A DNA stretch of 64,000 nucleotides from Chloroflexota bacterium (lineage in GTDB: Bacteria > Chloroflexota > Dehalococcoidia > Bin125). The stretch spans positions 1 through 64,000 of the forward strand of contig JAPPNI010000034.1 in NCBI GenBank assembly GCA_028873865.1, written 5' to 3'. The notes below the pieces were generated by a model. That model was given only the letters and a program-made list of their open reading frames with translations, ran no database searches and had not been told where the DNA came from. The position numbers and the translations under genes are program-made. Numbering within the stretch: position 1 is the stretch's first letter; every line of letters starts with the position of its first letter. Below are positions 26,401-33,850 of the stretch, piece by piece.

Positions 26401-26719
26401 CGCATTGATGCGCACGGTCGGCGCCGGACGCGGCGGACTGACCAGCCAGGCCGCAGTCGAGGTCGGCCTGGTCCTCGCCGCCGGCGTCGCCCTGGGCTTC
26501 GGACTCGGTCGCGCGGTCGCCGGCGCGTTGCTGGCGTTTCTCGACGTCACCGCCGAAGGGATCGCCGCCGCGCCGCCCACGGCGCTCTCGGTTGACTGGG
26601 TCCTGGCCGGGATCGGCGTCGGCGTGATCATCGTCTGTGCGGTGTTCGGGACGACCGTGATCTCGAGCTGGGCCACCGGACGCGAAGCCGCGCCGCTCCT
26701 GCGTGAAGGCGCCGACTGA
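23477..26719 (+). CDS. large FtsX/MacB-type ABC transporter permease (first of pair)
   Basis: A 1080-residue permease. TM1 lies near 15-40, then a large extracytoplasmic domain (about 45-270), a group of TM segments (about 295-530), a second extracytoplasmic domain (about 560-910), and a final FtsX block (about 930-1075) with LFVVGFIGLLIVGSAALVF and REFALMRTVGAGRGGL, the typical cytoplasmic coupling loop. MacB/LolE-type proteins use ATP bound by a partner to drive periplasmic conformational work. No ABC ATPase is adjacent. It overlaps the next gene by one base (TGATG). No strong Shine-Dalgarno precedes the ATG. Confidence 0.87.
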   Translation: MLGLLRLLRLAAIRELRGGWLLMLSASALLIIAASLVALPLVFKAASADLALRELIEQSPRGATFADQTRLLRPADPDDFDSVVFEAQRFEAQHLERFGGLVGDTRRIMETPRSLAKFTRLDNDLNERLLAYLMSFERLQSNARLVRGEWAQADHEVVIGATLSQELGIDVGSLVSFTPEMQFEVTGIIEPAVADSGRLLAFHYTDIWFELQENVTLGGAVEPYFGLFASPAALVRYGEPVTHRMRTEFDTDALNSDHVDDAIEALSAWEQQINRLEGGSASTLLLGTLQTFARQAHFSAGQSLLAGLQIAAVAMFGVALVGRVMAQRTRVDRERLAARGARPWQQAGAQALLGAIAAVPAALLGAPLAAFALSHAGRLDAVARVSGGEPFDTRLTWEAWALAVAGALIAWVAFAAPAWFDSRKRENQRVAVGRPQRQSLFQRAWLDVALLVLAAVLFFQFESEASGGALAAFESGGMNPVLMLSPGLLLLGAALTIMRLAPRVWGMAAAALSRTPIPSWLYLGVLNVARNPTGPMLLTALVAFITAVGLISATYASTIRSVERSRIEYEVGSNVRGVSIGGNLANSTIARVTEPLDRRDSINAAAAYRGIGSIGGDREGSRVVMLGLETRRLGQTVTLDDQLLGMPAEELLGAIAREPGRVGQALPDGAEALTISVRSDPGNSNLEMAARVLDGNGQVHMRQFRTNTSSTVDAELQTMSAPLSGLEQPLRIAAIIFRPQARVVRAPTGTLYIEELVAQVGEQSVDVDPFDNEGPWISASGGAGEDRIEFSGGALRYHWSRLAASDERIIFRESPNLPVNAAMDRRSMEAADLNLGDIVPIELNNASIPVRITAAVDYFPTLNPAQGGFLIADILALRSASLLAAVQAVLPITEVWAATGTNAARLVANNLLDEVYLASTILDAEAGIAAAEADPFRSGGAAALFVVGFIGLLIVGSAALVFTLAAAGGERAREFALMRTVGAGRGGLTSQAAVEVGLVLAAGVALGFGLGRAVAGALLAFLDVTAEGIAAAPPTALSVDWVLAGIGVGVIIVCAVFGTTVISSWATGREAAPLLREGAD

Positions 26720-29700
26720 TGGCCCAACGAGAATCCGCGCCCCGAGGCGAGACCGCTCGAGAACTCGCGCTGCTGGCGATTCGGCGGATCACCTCCGCTC
26801 CGCGCCTCTCGGCTGTGCTGTTGATCGGCGCGCTGCTCGCCGTGGGACTGGCCAGCAGTGCCCCGATCTTCATCGAAGCGGTGCGAGACCTCGGCCTCAG
26901 GCAGACCCTGACCGACGCCGACCCCGCATCACTCGATCTGCGCTTCGTCCAGACCAAGGTGACCGCGGACATCGAGTCCGTCGAGGCGGTGGAGACGCTG
27001 ATTTACGACGAGGTCGTCGAGGCGGCGCAGCCGCTGCTGGTCAGCCGGATGATCTCCGTCCGCACCGGCGGCTACGTGCTCCGCACCGACGACGAGCCCT
27101 TCGATCAGCCCGGTGCGGACCACGCGGCATTTCTGGCCCAGAGCGATATCGACGAGGCATCGGAGCTGGTCGAAGGGCGCGGGCCCGATCCTGCCGACGG
27201 GTTGCTTGAAGTCGCCGTCGAGGCCGCGCAGGCGCAGGCATTCGGTCTCAGCGTCGGCGACGAGTTGCTCGCTCAGCCCTTCTGGCTGGGACTGCAGCAC
27301 GAGACGCGAGTGAAGGTGGTCGGTCTGCTGCGCCCGACCGACGACCCTCGGCGCTGGTCGACCCTCGATCCGGCGTATATGCCAGTGGCGGCGCTCGACA
27401 CCGAGTTGCGCTTCTGGACCACACGCGCTGGCATCCTCGGCATCCTCGCCGACCAGTCGCCGACTCTGCGCCTCACACTGTTGCAGCGTTTCCGGACCGA
27501 CCTCTCGAACGCCTCGGCCGCCGACGCATCACTGGCGGCCGATTCGCTGGAGCGGATGACTCGCCGGATCGCGCAATCGCTGGATGGCGTCCAGCAGGAG
27601 ACGGAACTGGTCGAGACCCTTGTCGGCTTCAGCCGCCGCTTCCAGTTTGCCCAGTCGACCCTGCTGATGATCGTCCTCCAGCTCGTCGGTGCGGTGCTCG
27701 TCTACGCCGTAGTCGCTGCGGCGATGCTCGCCGAACAGCGCACCGAGGACACTGCCTGGCTGCGCTCGCGCGGTGCTCGCCAGCGCGATGTCGCCATCCT
27801 GCATATCGTCGAAGCCGCGATCCTGACCGCGCCGGCGGTCGCGCTCGGACCTCTGATCGGCACCGGCCTGGTCAGCCTGCTGGGCTTCGTCCCGCCGTTC
27901 GATGAAACGCTCGCGGCGACGGGCGTCGGCCCCTTCCTGCCGGTCTCGCTGCCGGTCGAGGCCTGGTATCTGGCTCTCGCAGCGGGCGCCCTGGCCTTGC
28001 TGGCCCAGGCCGTGCCGACCTACCGCGCCACGCGTCAGACCATGGTCACGACCCGGCGTGAGCGGGGACGCCCGCCGTCTTCGTGGACTCAGCGGGCACT
28101 GATCGACGCCGCCGTTGCCGCGCTTGGCGCGCTGCTGATCTTCGAGCTGCAGTGGGCCGGCGATCCGATCGACTCGCCCCTCGTCGGCGAAACCCGGCTC
28201 GACTGGCTCGCCGTGGCGACGCCGACGGTGCTGCTCTTCGTCGTCGGGCTGATTGTGCTTCGCCTCTTCCCGCCCCTGATGCGGCTGCTGGCCCGGATCG
28301 TCTCGCCCTGGCGATCGCTGACCCTGTTGCTCGGCGCCTGGTACCTGGGCCGGACACCGACCCACTACGCACGCACGGTGCTGCTGCTCACGATCGCCGG
28401 AGCACTCGCCGTCTTCGCTGCCTCGTTCCGGTCGACCCTCGACACTTCGTATGACGACCGCGCGCTCCATGCGGTCGGCTCGACCGTGCGGGTACATGAA
28501 CCGCTTTCGCAGTCGCTTGCCTACGACCGGATCGCCGAGCAGACCGATCAGACGGTCGCTCGCGTCCAGCGTGTCGGCGGCACATTCGACGGCGACGAAG
28601 ACTCGGGCAGACTGCAGATCGTTGCGCTGGACGCCGCACAGGTCGCCGCTCAGTTGCGGGAGAGACAGGTCGGGTGGGCGATCCCACCGGCCGATCTGGA
28701 AGCGATCAGCCGGCAGGCCTCCTCGCTCGATCGGCCCGTGCTCCAACCCGGTGGACGAGTCAGCTTGCGGCTGACCCCGGTCAAGGTGATCCAGAATGTC
28801 AGCGTGGGAGTCAAGGTGCTGGACGCGATCGGCCGCTACTGGTGGTACCAGCTCGGAGAGGTTGCGGGTATCGACGCTGAAGCGATTGAACTCAGCACCG
28901 TGATCAGCGACGAGCCAACGCTCTATATCCCGCTTGAAGGCGCCCGGCTGGTCGAGCGCCGCAGCGCCTGGCGTCCCGGGGTCGAGGAGCGGCCTGCCTG
29001 GCCGGTGACCCTGGTCTCCGTCGACATCGGGCTCGCCCGCGCTCCCGGGCTGGTGCTCCTCGACACGCTCGAATACTCGGAGCGCGGCGACACGCGCGTC
29101 CTGAGTGACTTCAACACGGACACCTGGCAGGCGATGCCACTCTCGGCGGGTGAGGATCCGGTCGACAGCCTGGAGGCCACCGACGACGGGATGCGCTTCC
29201 GCTGGGACGAGACGCCGACCTCGTTGCGTGGCGTTCGCTACCACAGCGACACCTCGCCGCTGCCGATCCTGCTGTCGACGGAGGCGATGGAGCAGGGCCG
29301 GCTCCAGGTCGGCGAAGAGGTCCGGCTGCGGATTGGACCCACACCGATGAAGTTCCTGGTCGCCGGGGAGTTCGAGGCGTTCCCCACCTACGACGCTCAA
29401 CGCGACGAACCGATCGTGATCGTCGACCGCGCGGCTCTGGTCGAACGCATCTACGGCAGCGCCTCGGCCGGCGTCTCGCTGGCCGTTGAGGACGAGCTCT
29501 GGGTCGCCGCGCCGCTTGGGCGATGGCAGGATTTGATCCCGGCGTCCTCGACGGAGTCGGCGGCGGCGATCGAGGACCTGCTCACGCTCGACCAGGCTCG
29601 CGACGACCTTGCCGCCGACCCGCTGATCGTGGCTTCCTGGAACGGCGTCTTCATCGGCGCGCTGGCGGCGGTGGCGATCGCCTCGGCCTTCGGTCTGATC

Positions 29701-30057
29701 GTGTTGACTTCGGTCACCGCCCAAGCGCGACGAGTCGAGTTCGCCGTCTGCCGCAGCGTCGGCATGAGCATGCGCCAGATTCTCGGGCTGATCGCGATGG
29801 AGCAGCTGTTCGTCATCGTGATCGGACTCGGGGCGGGACTGATCGTCGGCACCCAGGCTGGCGCGATCCTGCTCGACTTCTTCGCTCTGACTCCCGACGG
29901 CCGCGACGTGGTGCCGCCGCTGGCTTTCATCATCGACTGGCCCGGCGTCGGCATCCTGTTCGGCGCGCTGACCGCACTGTTCGCGCTCAACCTGGGCGCA
30001 TTTCTCTGGTTCCTCCGCCGCATCGAGCTGCACGGCGCCCTGCGCCTTGCCGCGTAG
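26719..30057 (+). CDS. large FtsX/MacB-type ABC transporter permease (second of pair)
   Basis: A 1112-residue permease with the same plan as its neighbour: TM1 (about 30-50), extracytoplasmic domain, a TM group at about 310-560 including ARQRDVAILHIVEAAILTAPAVALG, a second long soluble domain, and a final FtsX block with GALAAVAIASAFGLIVL, EFAVCRSVGMSMRQILGL and VIVIGLGAGLIVGTQ. The two probably form a heterodimer. The partner ATPase must be encoded elsewhere. The convergent DUF4389 gene ends three bases after its stop. Confidence 0.87.
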   Translation: MAQRESAPRGETARELALLAIRRITSAPRLSAVLLIGALLAVGLASSAPIFIEAVRDLGLRQTLTDADPASLDLRFVQTKVTADIESVEAVETLIYDEVVEAAQPLLVSRMISVRTGGYVLRTDDEPFDQPGADHAAFLAQSDIDEASELVEGRGPDPADGLLEVAVEAAQAQAFGLSVGDELLAQPFWLGLQHETRVKVVGLLRPTDDPRRWSTLDPAYMPVAALDTELRFWTTRAGILGILADQSPTLRLTLLQRFRTDLSNASAADASLAADSLERMTRRIAQSLDGVQQETELVETLVGFSRRFQFAQSTLLMIVLQLVGAVLVYAVVAAAMLAEQRTEDTAWLRSRGARQRDVAILHIVEAAILTAPAVALGPLIGTGLVSLLGFVPPFDETLAATGVGPFLPVSLPVEAWYLALAAGALALLAQAVPTYRATRQTMVTTRRERGRPPSSWTQRALIDAAVAALGALLIFELQWAGDPIDSPLVGETRLDWLAVATPTVLLFVVGLIVLRLFPPLMRLLARIVSPWRSLTLLLGAWYLGRTPTHYARTVLLLTIAGALAVFAASFRSTLDTSYDDRALHAVGSTVRVHEPLSQSLAYDRIAEQTDQTVARVQRVGGTFDGDEDSGRLQIVALDAAQVAAQLRERQVGWAIPPADLEAISRQASSLDRPVLQPGGRVSLRLTPVKVIQNVSVGVKVLDAIGRYWWYQLGEVAGIDAEAIELSTVISDEPTLYIPLEGARLVERRSAWRPGVEERPAWPVTLVSVDIGLARAPGLVLLDTLEYSERGDTRVLSDFNTDTWQAMPLSAGEDPVDSLEATDDGMRFRWDETPTSLRGVRYHSDTSPLPILLSTEAMEQGRLQVGEEVRLRIGPTPMKFLVAGEFEAFPTYDAQRDEPIVIVDRAALVERIYGSASAGVSLAVEDELWVAAPLGRWQDLIPASSTESAAAIEDLLTLDQARDDLAADPLIVASWNGVFIGALAAVAIASAFGLIVLTSVTAQARRVEFAVCRSVGMSMRQILGLIAMEQLFVIVIGLGAGLIVGTQAGAILLDFFALTPDGRDVVPPLAFIIDWPGVGILFGALTALFALNLGAFLWFLRRIELHGALRLAA

Positions 30058-30059
30058 TC

Positions 30060-30629
30060 CTAACCGAGGCGGAACGGTGGGTAGCGGTCGGTGATCAGCA
30101 GGAAGGCGTAGGCCTCCACCCTCAGGATCCAGCGCTCGGCGTTGAGCATGAAGGTGAACAGCGGCCGCGGATACTGACCGGTGAAGAGGATCGCGAACCA
30201 GGCGATCAGGACGGCGAAGGTCTGCAGCGCGAGCATCACGTAGATCACGATGTAGTGGGGGATCGCCAGGAACCACTTGACGAGCGGCAGCCAGCGGTTG
30301 AGCTGGGCCGCGTCGGGATAGTCGAGGTCGAGCCTGACCGATTGCTCCTCGTCCGTCGAGGGATACTCGTCGGTCATCAGGTTGAGATAGGCGTTGACCC
30401 GGTTGCGCAGGCGGGCCATCTCGAGGTTGAAGTCGAACCACCAGCGCGGATACTTCTGCCGCGCCAGCAGCATCAGCGCGACCGGCGTGCAGAGCATCGG
30501 CGGGATGAACGAGACCAGCACGACGATTGGGATCGCCAGGATTGGCCGCAGCAGGGTCGAGACGCGGTCGAGCGATTGCGGGTACTCGATATCCAGTCGG
30601 GCCGGATAGTCGTCGGCGGCGCGTTGCAT
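30060..30629 (-). CDS. DUF4389 membrane protein
   Basis: A 189-residue integral membrane protein. Two repeats each contain a TM helix and a short charged segment: RLDIEYPQSLDRVSTLLRPILAIPIVVL followed by a TM and KYPRWWFDFNLEMARLRNRVNAY, then RLDLDYPDAAQLNRWLPLVKWFLAIPHYIVIYV with another TM and QYPRPLFTFMLNAERWILRVEAY. This is the DUF4389 pattern, duplicated. The function is unknown. Confidence 0.85.
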   Translation of the reverse strand: MQRAADDYPARLDIEYPQSLDRVSTLLRPILAIPIVVLVSFIPPMLCTPVALMLLARQKYPRWWFDFNLEMARLRNRVNAYLNLMTDEYPSTDEEQSVRLDLDYPDAAQLNRWLPLVKWFLAIPHYIVIYVMLALQTFAVLIAWFAILFTGQYPRPLFTFMLNAERWILRVEAYAFLLITDRYPPFRLG

Positions 30630-30682
30630 GACGAATCAACTCCATGGGTGGGAGAGCGGGGCCGGTGCGTTCAGGCTACCGA

Positions 30683-31288
30683 TTATGGCAAGCTCCCGAT
30701 CCCCAGCGTGCGCTGGATCTGGCGGACGTGGAAGAGCTGGTGGTCGGCGGCGGTCAGCGCGATCGTGCGCAGGGACATGTCCAGCACCTCGCCGTCGAGT
30801 TCGAGGTTGGCCGGCTCCCTCAGTTGATCGGCCGACAGGTCGGCGATCAGGCGCTCGGTGTCCTCGCGCACGCTGGTCAGGGCCCAGCGCAGTTCGGGCA
30901 GCGACGGCTCCGACTCGGTGTCCGGCAGGGTCACCCCGCCGACCCGCGGGATCGCCAGTTGCGGCGCGACCTCTCGGCGCAGCAGCATCAGCTGGGGATG
31001 CAGCCAGCGTTCCGAGTGAACGAGGTGCAGCAGGATCTCGCGGACCGACCACTCGCCCTCGGTCAGACGCTCGCCGAGGCGGTCGTCGCCGCACGAGTCG
31101 AGCAACGACCGCAGTTCATCGAAGTTCTGCTCGAGCGCGGCGCGGAGGTTTACAAGATCAGCGATGATGTTTACCTCTGCCGGTATCGAGCGTGAGGGCG
31201 GTCGCGCACAGTGTCGGTGAACCGCGGCGGCGGGACAACTCAGCCATCCTCTCCTGACTGGCAGCGAAGGCAGAAGGCGGCCGGCCAT
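30683..31288 (-). CDS. DinB-like four-helix protein, start uncertain
   Basis: The conserved part begins near 31174 (residues from NIIADLVNL) and covers LEQNFDELRSLLDSCGDDRL, EGEWSVREILLHLVHSERW, and the final LTAADHQLFHVRQIQRTLG, the DinB pattern with His residues for a metal site. No ATG, GTG or TTG occurs in frame near 31174. The nearest upstream ATG is 31288, adding about 40 unconserved residues and abutting the ATG of the divergent dUTPase fusion; TTG near 31117 would cut the first helix. The coordinates given use 31288. Possible role: DinB/YfiT-type thiol- or metal-linked enzyme. Confidence 0.7.
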   Translation of the reverse strand: MAGRLLPSLPVRRGWLSCPAAAVHRHCARPPSRSIPAEVNIIADLVNLRAALEQNFDELRSLLDSCGDDRLGERLTEGEWSVREILLHLVHSERWLHPQLMLLRREVAPQLAIPRVGGVTLPDTESEPSLPELRWALTSVREDTERLIADLSADQLREPANLELDGEVLDMSLRTIALTAADHQLFHVRQIQRTLGIGSLP

Positions 31289-32173
31289 ATGGCCCGAGTT
31301 CGTGAGATTCCGTCCCGCTCCGAGCAGCTCGCCCTTGAGCCCACGATCTCCTCGGAGCACCGGGCCGAACTGGCGAAGGGCGCGGCCGAGTGGGACGCCC
31401 GGCAGTTCTTCGACGCGCACGAGACCTGGGAGGAGATCTGGCAGGTCGAGCGCCGCCCGATTCGCAGCTTCTACCAGGGCCTGATCCTGCTGGCCGCCGG
31501 ACTGCATCACTGGACCGGGACGCATCGGCCGCGGGGGGTGCGGATCAAGCTGTCCTCCGGTATCGAGCGCCTGGCGCCGTATGCGCCGTCGTATCTGGGA
31601 GTGGACGTGCCGGCGATGATCGCCGATGCGGCGGCGCTCCTGCGCCAGGCGCCGGACCATCCAGCTGTGTTGGCGGACACGCCGCTGGATCGATTCCCGC
31701 CATTCCGTTGGGCTGTGACGGATGGCGGCGGGCTCGGAGCCCTGCGTGTGCGGCGACTGCGCGCGGCGGCGCAGTTGCCCACGCGCGGCTCCGAGCTGTC
31801 CTCCGGTCTCGACCTCTACGCCGAGCTATCCGAGCTGGGCGGCTCGCTGCAGCTGACGCAGATGCCGCAGCCGGTGCCGACCGGCATCGCCTGCGCGCCG
31901 CCTGCGGGCCATGAGATCCAGATCCGGCCGCGCTCGGGGCTGACCCGGCGCGGCGTCGAGATCGGCTGGGGCACGGTCGACGCCGACTACCGCGGCGAGC
32001 TGCTGGTCTCGATGTCGCTGCGCGGTCCAGCCGGGCGCGGCTACCGGATCGAGCAGGGCGACCGGATCGCGCAACTGATCGTCGCTCCGGTCGCGCTGAC
32101 GGCGGTGGAGGAGGTCGACGAGCTGGACGAGACCGACCGCGGGGCGGGCGGCTTCGGCTCGACGGGCCGCTGA
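31289..32173 (+). CDS. DUF309-dUTPase fusion protein
   Basis: A 294-residue two-domain protein. Residues about 30-110 are a DUF309 helical domain (FFDAHETWEEIWQ, FYQGLILLAAGLHHW, YLGVDVP). Residues about 150-294 are a complete trimeric-type dUTPase with all five motifs: SSGLDLYA (171-178), RPRSGL (213-218), GTVDADYRGE (228-237), GDRIAQLIV (257-265) and RGAGGFGSTG (284-293). It would hydrolyse dUTP to dUMP and PPi, limiting uracil in DNA. There is no stop or frame break between the domains. ATG 31289 is preferred over GTG 31211, which adds untypical residues. crcB starts 13 bases downstream. Confidence 0.85.
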   Translation: MARVREIPSRSEQLALEPTISSEHRAELAKGAAEWDARQFFDAHETWEEIWQVERRPIRSFYQGLILLAAGLHHWTGTHRPRGVRIKLSSGIERLAPYAPSYLGVDVPAMIADAAALLRQAPDHPAVLADTPLDRFPPFRWAVTDGGGLGALRVRRLRAAAQLPTRGSELSSGLDLYAELSELGGSLQLTQMPQPVPTGIACAPPAGHEIQIRPRSGLTRRGVEIGWGTVDADYRGELLVSMSLRGPAGRGYRIEQGDRIAQLIVAPVALTAVEEVDELDETDRGAGGFGSTGR

Positions 32174-32186
32174 GGGTGGTTGGGCG

Positions 32187-32558
32187 ATGACCGTCGCCGC
32201 CATCGCCTCGATCGCCCTGGGCGGGGCGGCCGGTTCGGTCTTGCGGTACCTGCTCAACCGCTGGGTTGGCCAGCCCGACGGCCTGCCACTGGGCATCCTG
32301 ATCGTCAACCTCAGCGGGACACTGGCGCTGGGGCTGATCGCGACGCTGTTCCTGGAGCGGCTGGGCGTGTCGGACAACCTGCGGCTGGCGATCACGGTGG
32401 GGCTGCTGGGCGGCTTCACGACGTTCTCGACGGTCTGGCTGGACACGTTGCATTTGCTCAACGGGGGCCGCTGGGCGTGGGCGCTGGCCAACCTGCTGGT
32501 GTCGGCCGCGGGAGGCCTCGCCGCCGCCTGGCTCGGCCAGCAGCTGGCGCGTCTGTAG
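32187..32558 (+). CDS. crcB: fluoride ion channel CrcB/FluC
   Basis: A 123-residue, four-TM FluC protein. GGAAGSVLRYLLNRW, the N-L-x-G in IVNLSGTLALG, and GLLGGFTTFSTVWLDTL with the Phe and Thr-Thr-Phe-Ser selectivity residues are present. It works as a dual-topology dimer exporting fluoride. It starts 13 bases after the dUTPase fusion, so there is no room for a fluoride riboswitch directly upstream and none was seen. The single gene is full length; many species need two, but one homodimer is enough. Confidence 0.92.
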   Translation: MTVAAIASIALGGAAGSVLRYLLNRWVGQPDGLPLGILIVNLSGTLALGLIATLFLERLGVSDNLRLAITVGLLGGFTTFSTVWLDTLHLLNGGRWAWALANLLVSAAGGLAAAWLGQQLARL

Positions 32559-32563
32559 GGGCG

Positions 32564-32865
32564 CCGACCGGATAGCGGTCGGCGTCGATGGCGAGTTCGA
32601 CGATGGCGCGGGTCTTGCCGCCGCCCATGGCGCCGCCGTAGCCGAGTAGGGTGAGCCGGTCACCAGCGTCATGTCGTGTGCGGCGGTCGCCGCGGGGCAG
32701 GGTGAGGTGGTCCGCGCCGGAATTCTGACTTTCGGGCGGACAGGGGGCGCTGAGGAGCGCGTTGTAGAGATCGCGTTGGCGGTCGGTTGGGAAAAAACCG
32801 CGTCCGCGCTGCAGCTGATCGATCAGAACCAGCCGCTCGGCGTCCGGGGTATTAGGGAGGTTCAT
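32564..32865 (-). pseudogene. Truncated phage terminase large-subunit N-terminus
   Basis: About 98 codons resemble the start of a phage terminase large subunit: FFPTDRQRDLYNALLS, then LLGYGGAMGGGKTRAIVELAIDADRYP with a Walker A. Similarity stops at the Tyr-Pro, exactly where the antisense of crcB begins, so the rest of the ATPase and nuclease is gone. The frame stays open into crcB by chance. The start is probably ATG 32865 (or 32880), overlapping the end of the upstream gene. Confidence 0.7.
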
Positions 32866-33277
32866 CCTCGGTCTCCGCATCGTGGTCTTCGTCGTCTTCT
32901 TCGATCTCGACGGGCTTGATCAGGGTGCACTGGGCGAGCTCCTCCGGCGTCGGTTTCGCGCCGTTCTGTAGTTCGACGACGCGGGCGTAACCGGTCTTGA
33001 GCTTGCCCGCGGTCTCGGCGACCTGTTCGACGACGTCGGCGGTGAGCTGCTCGGCCCGTCGGACGGCGGCATCGAAGGCCTGGCGGCCGATCAGTCGGCC
33101 GGCCTCGTAGAGGCCGCTGGTGCGGGCCAGGGCCTTGGTCGCGCTGTGCTGGACGTAGGCGGGTCCGTTGGTGGCCTGGTGGCAGAGCTGGTCGATGATC
33201 GCCTGCCGGGTGTAGGCGAGCGGCGGGTTGACCTTGTTGGCGGGCCGGAGGGCGTGGATTGCGGTGACGGCTGACAT
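32852..33277 (-). CDS. phage-relic gene beside the terminase fragment
   Basis: A 141-residue protein directly upstream of and overlapping the terminase fragment. PPLAYTRQAIIDQLCHQATNGPAY is followed by helical, coiled-coil-like EAGRLIGRQAFDAAVRRAEQLTADVVEQVAET and an acidic tail of Glu/Asp (about 125-138). The position and size fit a small terminase subunit or another phage packaging gene, but I see no decisive motif. AAAGGA lies eight bases before ATG 33277. The upstream 100 bases are less GC-rich than the surroundings, consistent with acquired DNA. Confidence 0.45.
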   Translation of the reverse strand: MSAVTAIHALRPANKVNPPLAYTRQAIIDQLCHQATNGPAYVQHSATKALARTSGLYEAGRLIGRQAFDAAVRRAEQLTADVVEQVAETAGKLKTGYARVVELQNGAKPTPEELAQCTLIKPVEIEEDDEDHDAETEDEPP

Positions 33278-33443
33278 GGGATGTCCTTTCTGTGAACGGT
33301 TGTTTGGGTTGATGGTATATGAACGTGGGTTCCGTTGTTGTGTTCTGGTTGGCTGATGTGGGAATGAGGGAACGGGGGGAGTGACTTGACTATGCTGAGG
33401 GCGAGCGAAGGGGACTGAGAGCGCGGGCTTCAACACGGCGAGG

Positions 33444-33719
33444 TTGCGGGATGTGCTGGTTCGCGGGCGAATCGCCGAGCCGGAGCCTGCGGCTGAGTTG
33501 GTGGACGAGCTGGAATCGCAGATGGACAGCGCGCTGTCGGAGTATCCGAAGCATGAGCGGATGGGGCTGATGGAGGAACGGCTGCTGCGCTCCCAAGCCG
33601 AACTGGAGGCACGGATCGCGGAGATGATGGCTCAGCAGGCTCGGCACATCAATCAAGCGACCGGCATCATCTTGGCCGGGCTCACGCTGGCGGTGGGGCT
33701 CATCCTGGGACTTGGCTAG
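33444..33719 (+). CDS. small coiled-coil protein with C-terminal membrane anchor
   Basis: About 91 residues. VDELESQMDSAL and MEERLLRSQAELEARIAEMMAQQARHINQ form a coiled coil, followed by one TM segment, GIILAGLTLAVGLILGLG. It resembles small coiled-coil-plus-TM proteins of the DUF1640/CCDC90 kind. The frame is open from 33399 but has no ATG; TTG 33444 or GTG 33453 may start it. The protein at 46974-47189 has the same plan. Confidence 0.5.
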   Translation: MRDVLVRGRIAEPEPAAELVDELESQMDSALSEYPKHERMGLMEERLLRSQAELEARIAEMMAQQARHINQATGIILAGLTLAVGLILGLG

Positions 33720-33850
33720 GGATCGTTCCTGCGGTTCGGGGCCCCATTCAGCCTTCGACAGCTTCCTTCAAAGCGGGAGTCGGGACGTGGGCGCGATAGG
33801 GTGGGAATGCGTATAGAGTGACGACAGGCGACGGGGCGAACGAGTCACTG

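Noticed and set aside
27529..30645. A 1038-codon open frame on the minus strand
   Set aside because: It is antisense to the second FtsX permease and DUF4389 gene region, with low-complexity Arg/Gln-rich translation and no domain.
32174..32186. A fluoride riboswitch before crcB
   Set aside because: Only 13 bases separate crcB from the dUTPase gene, and no crcB-motif sequence is visible.
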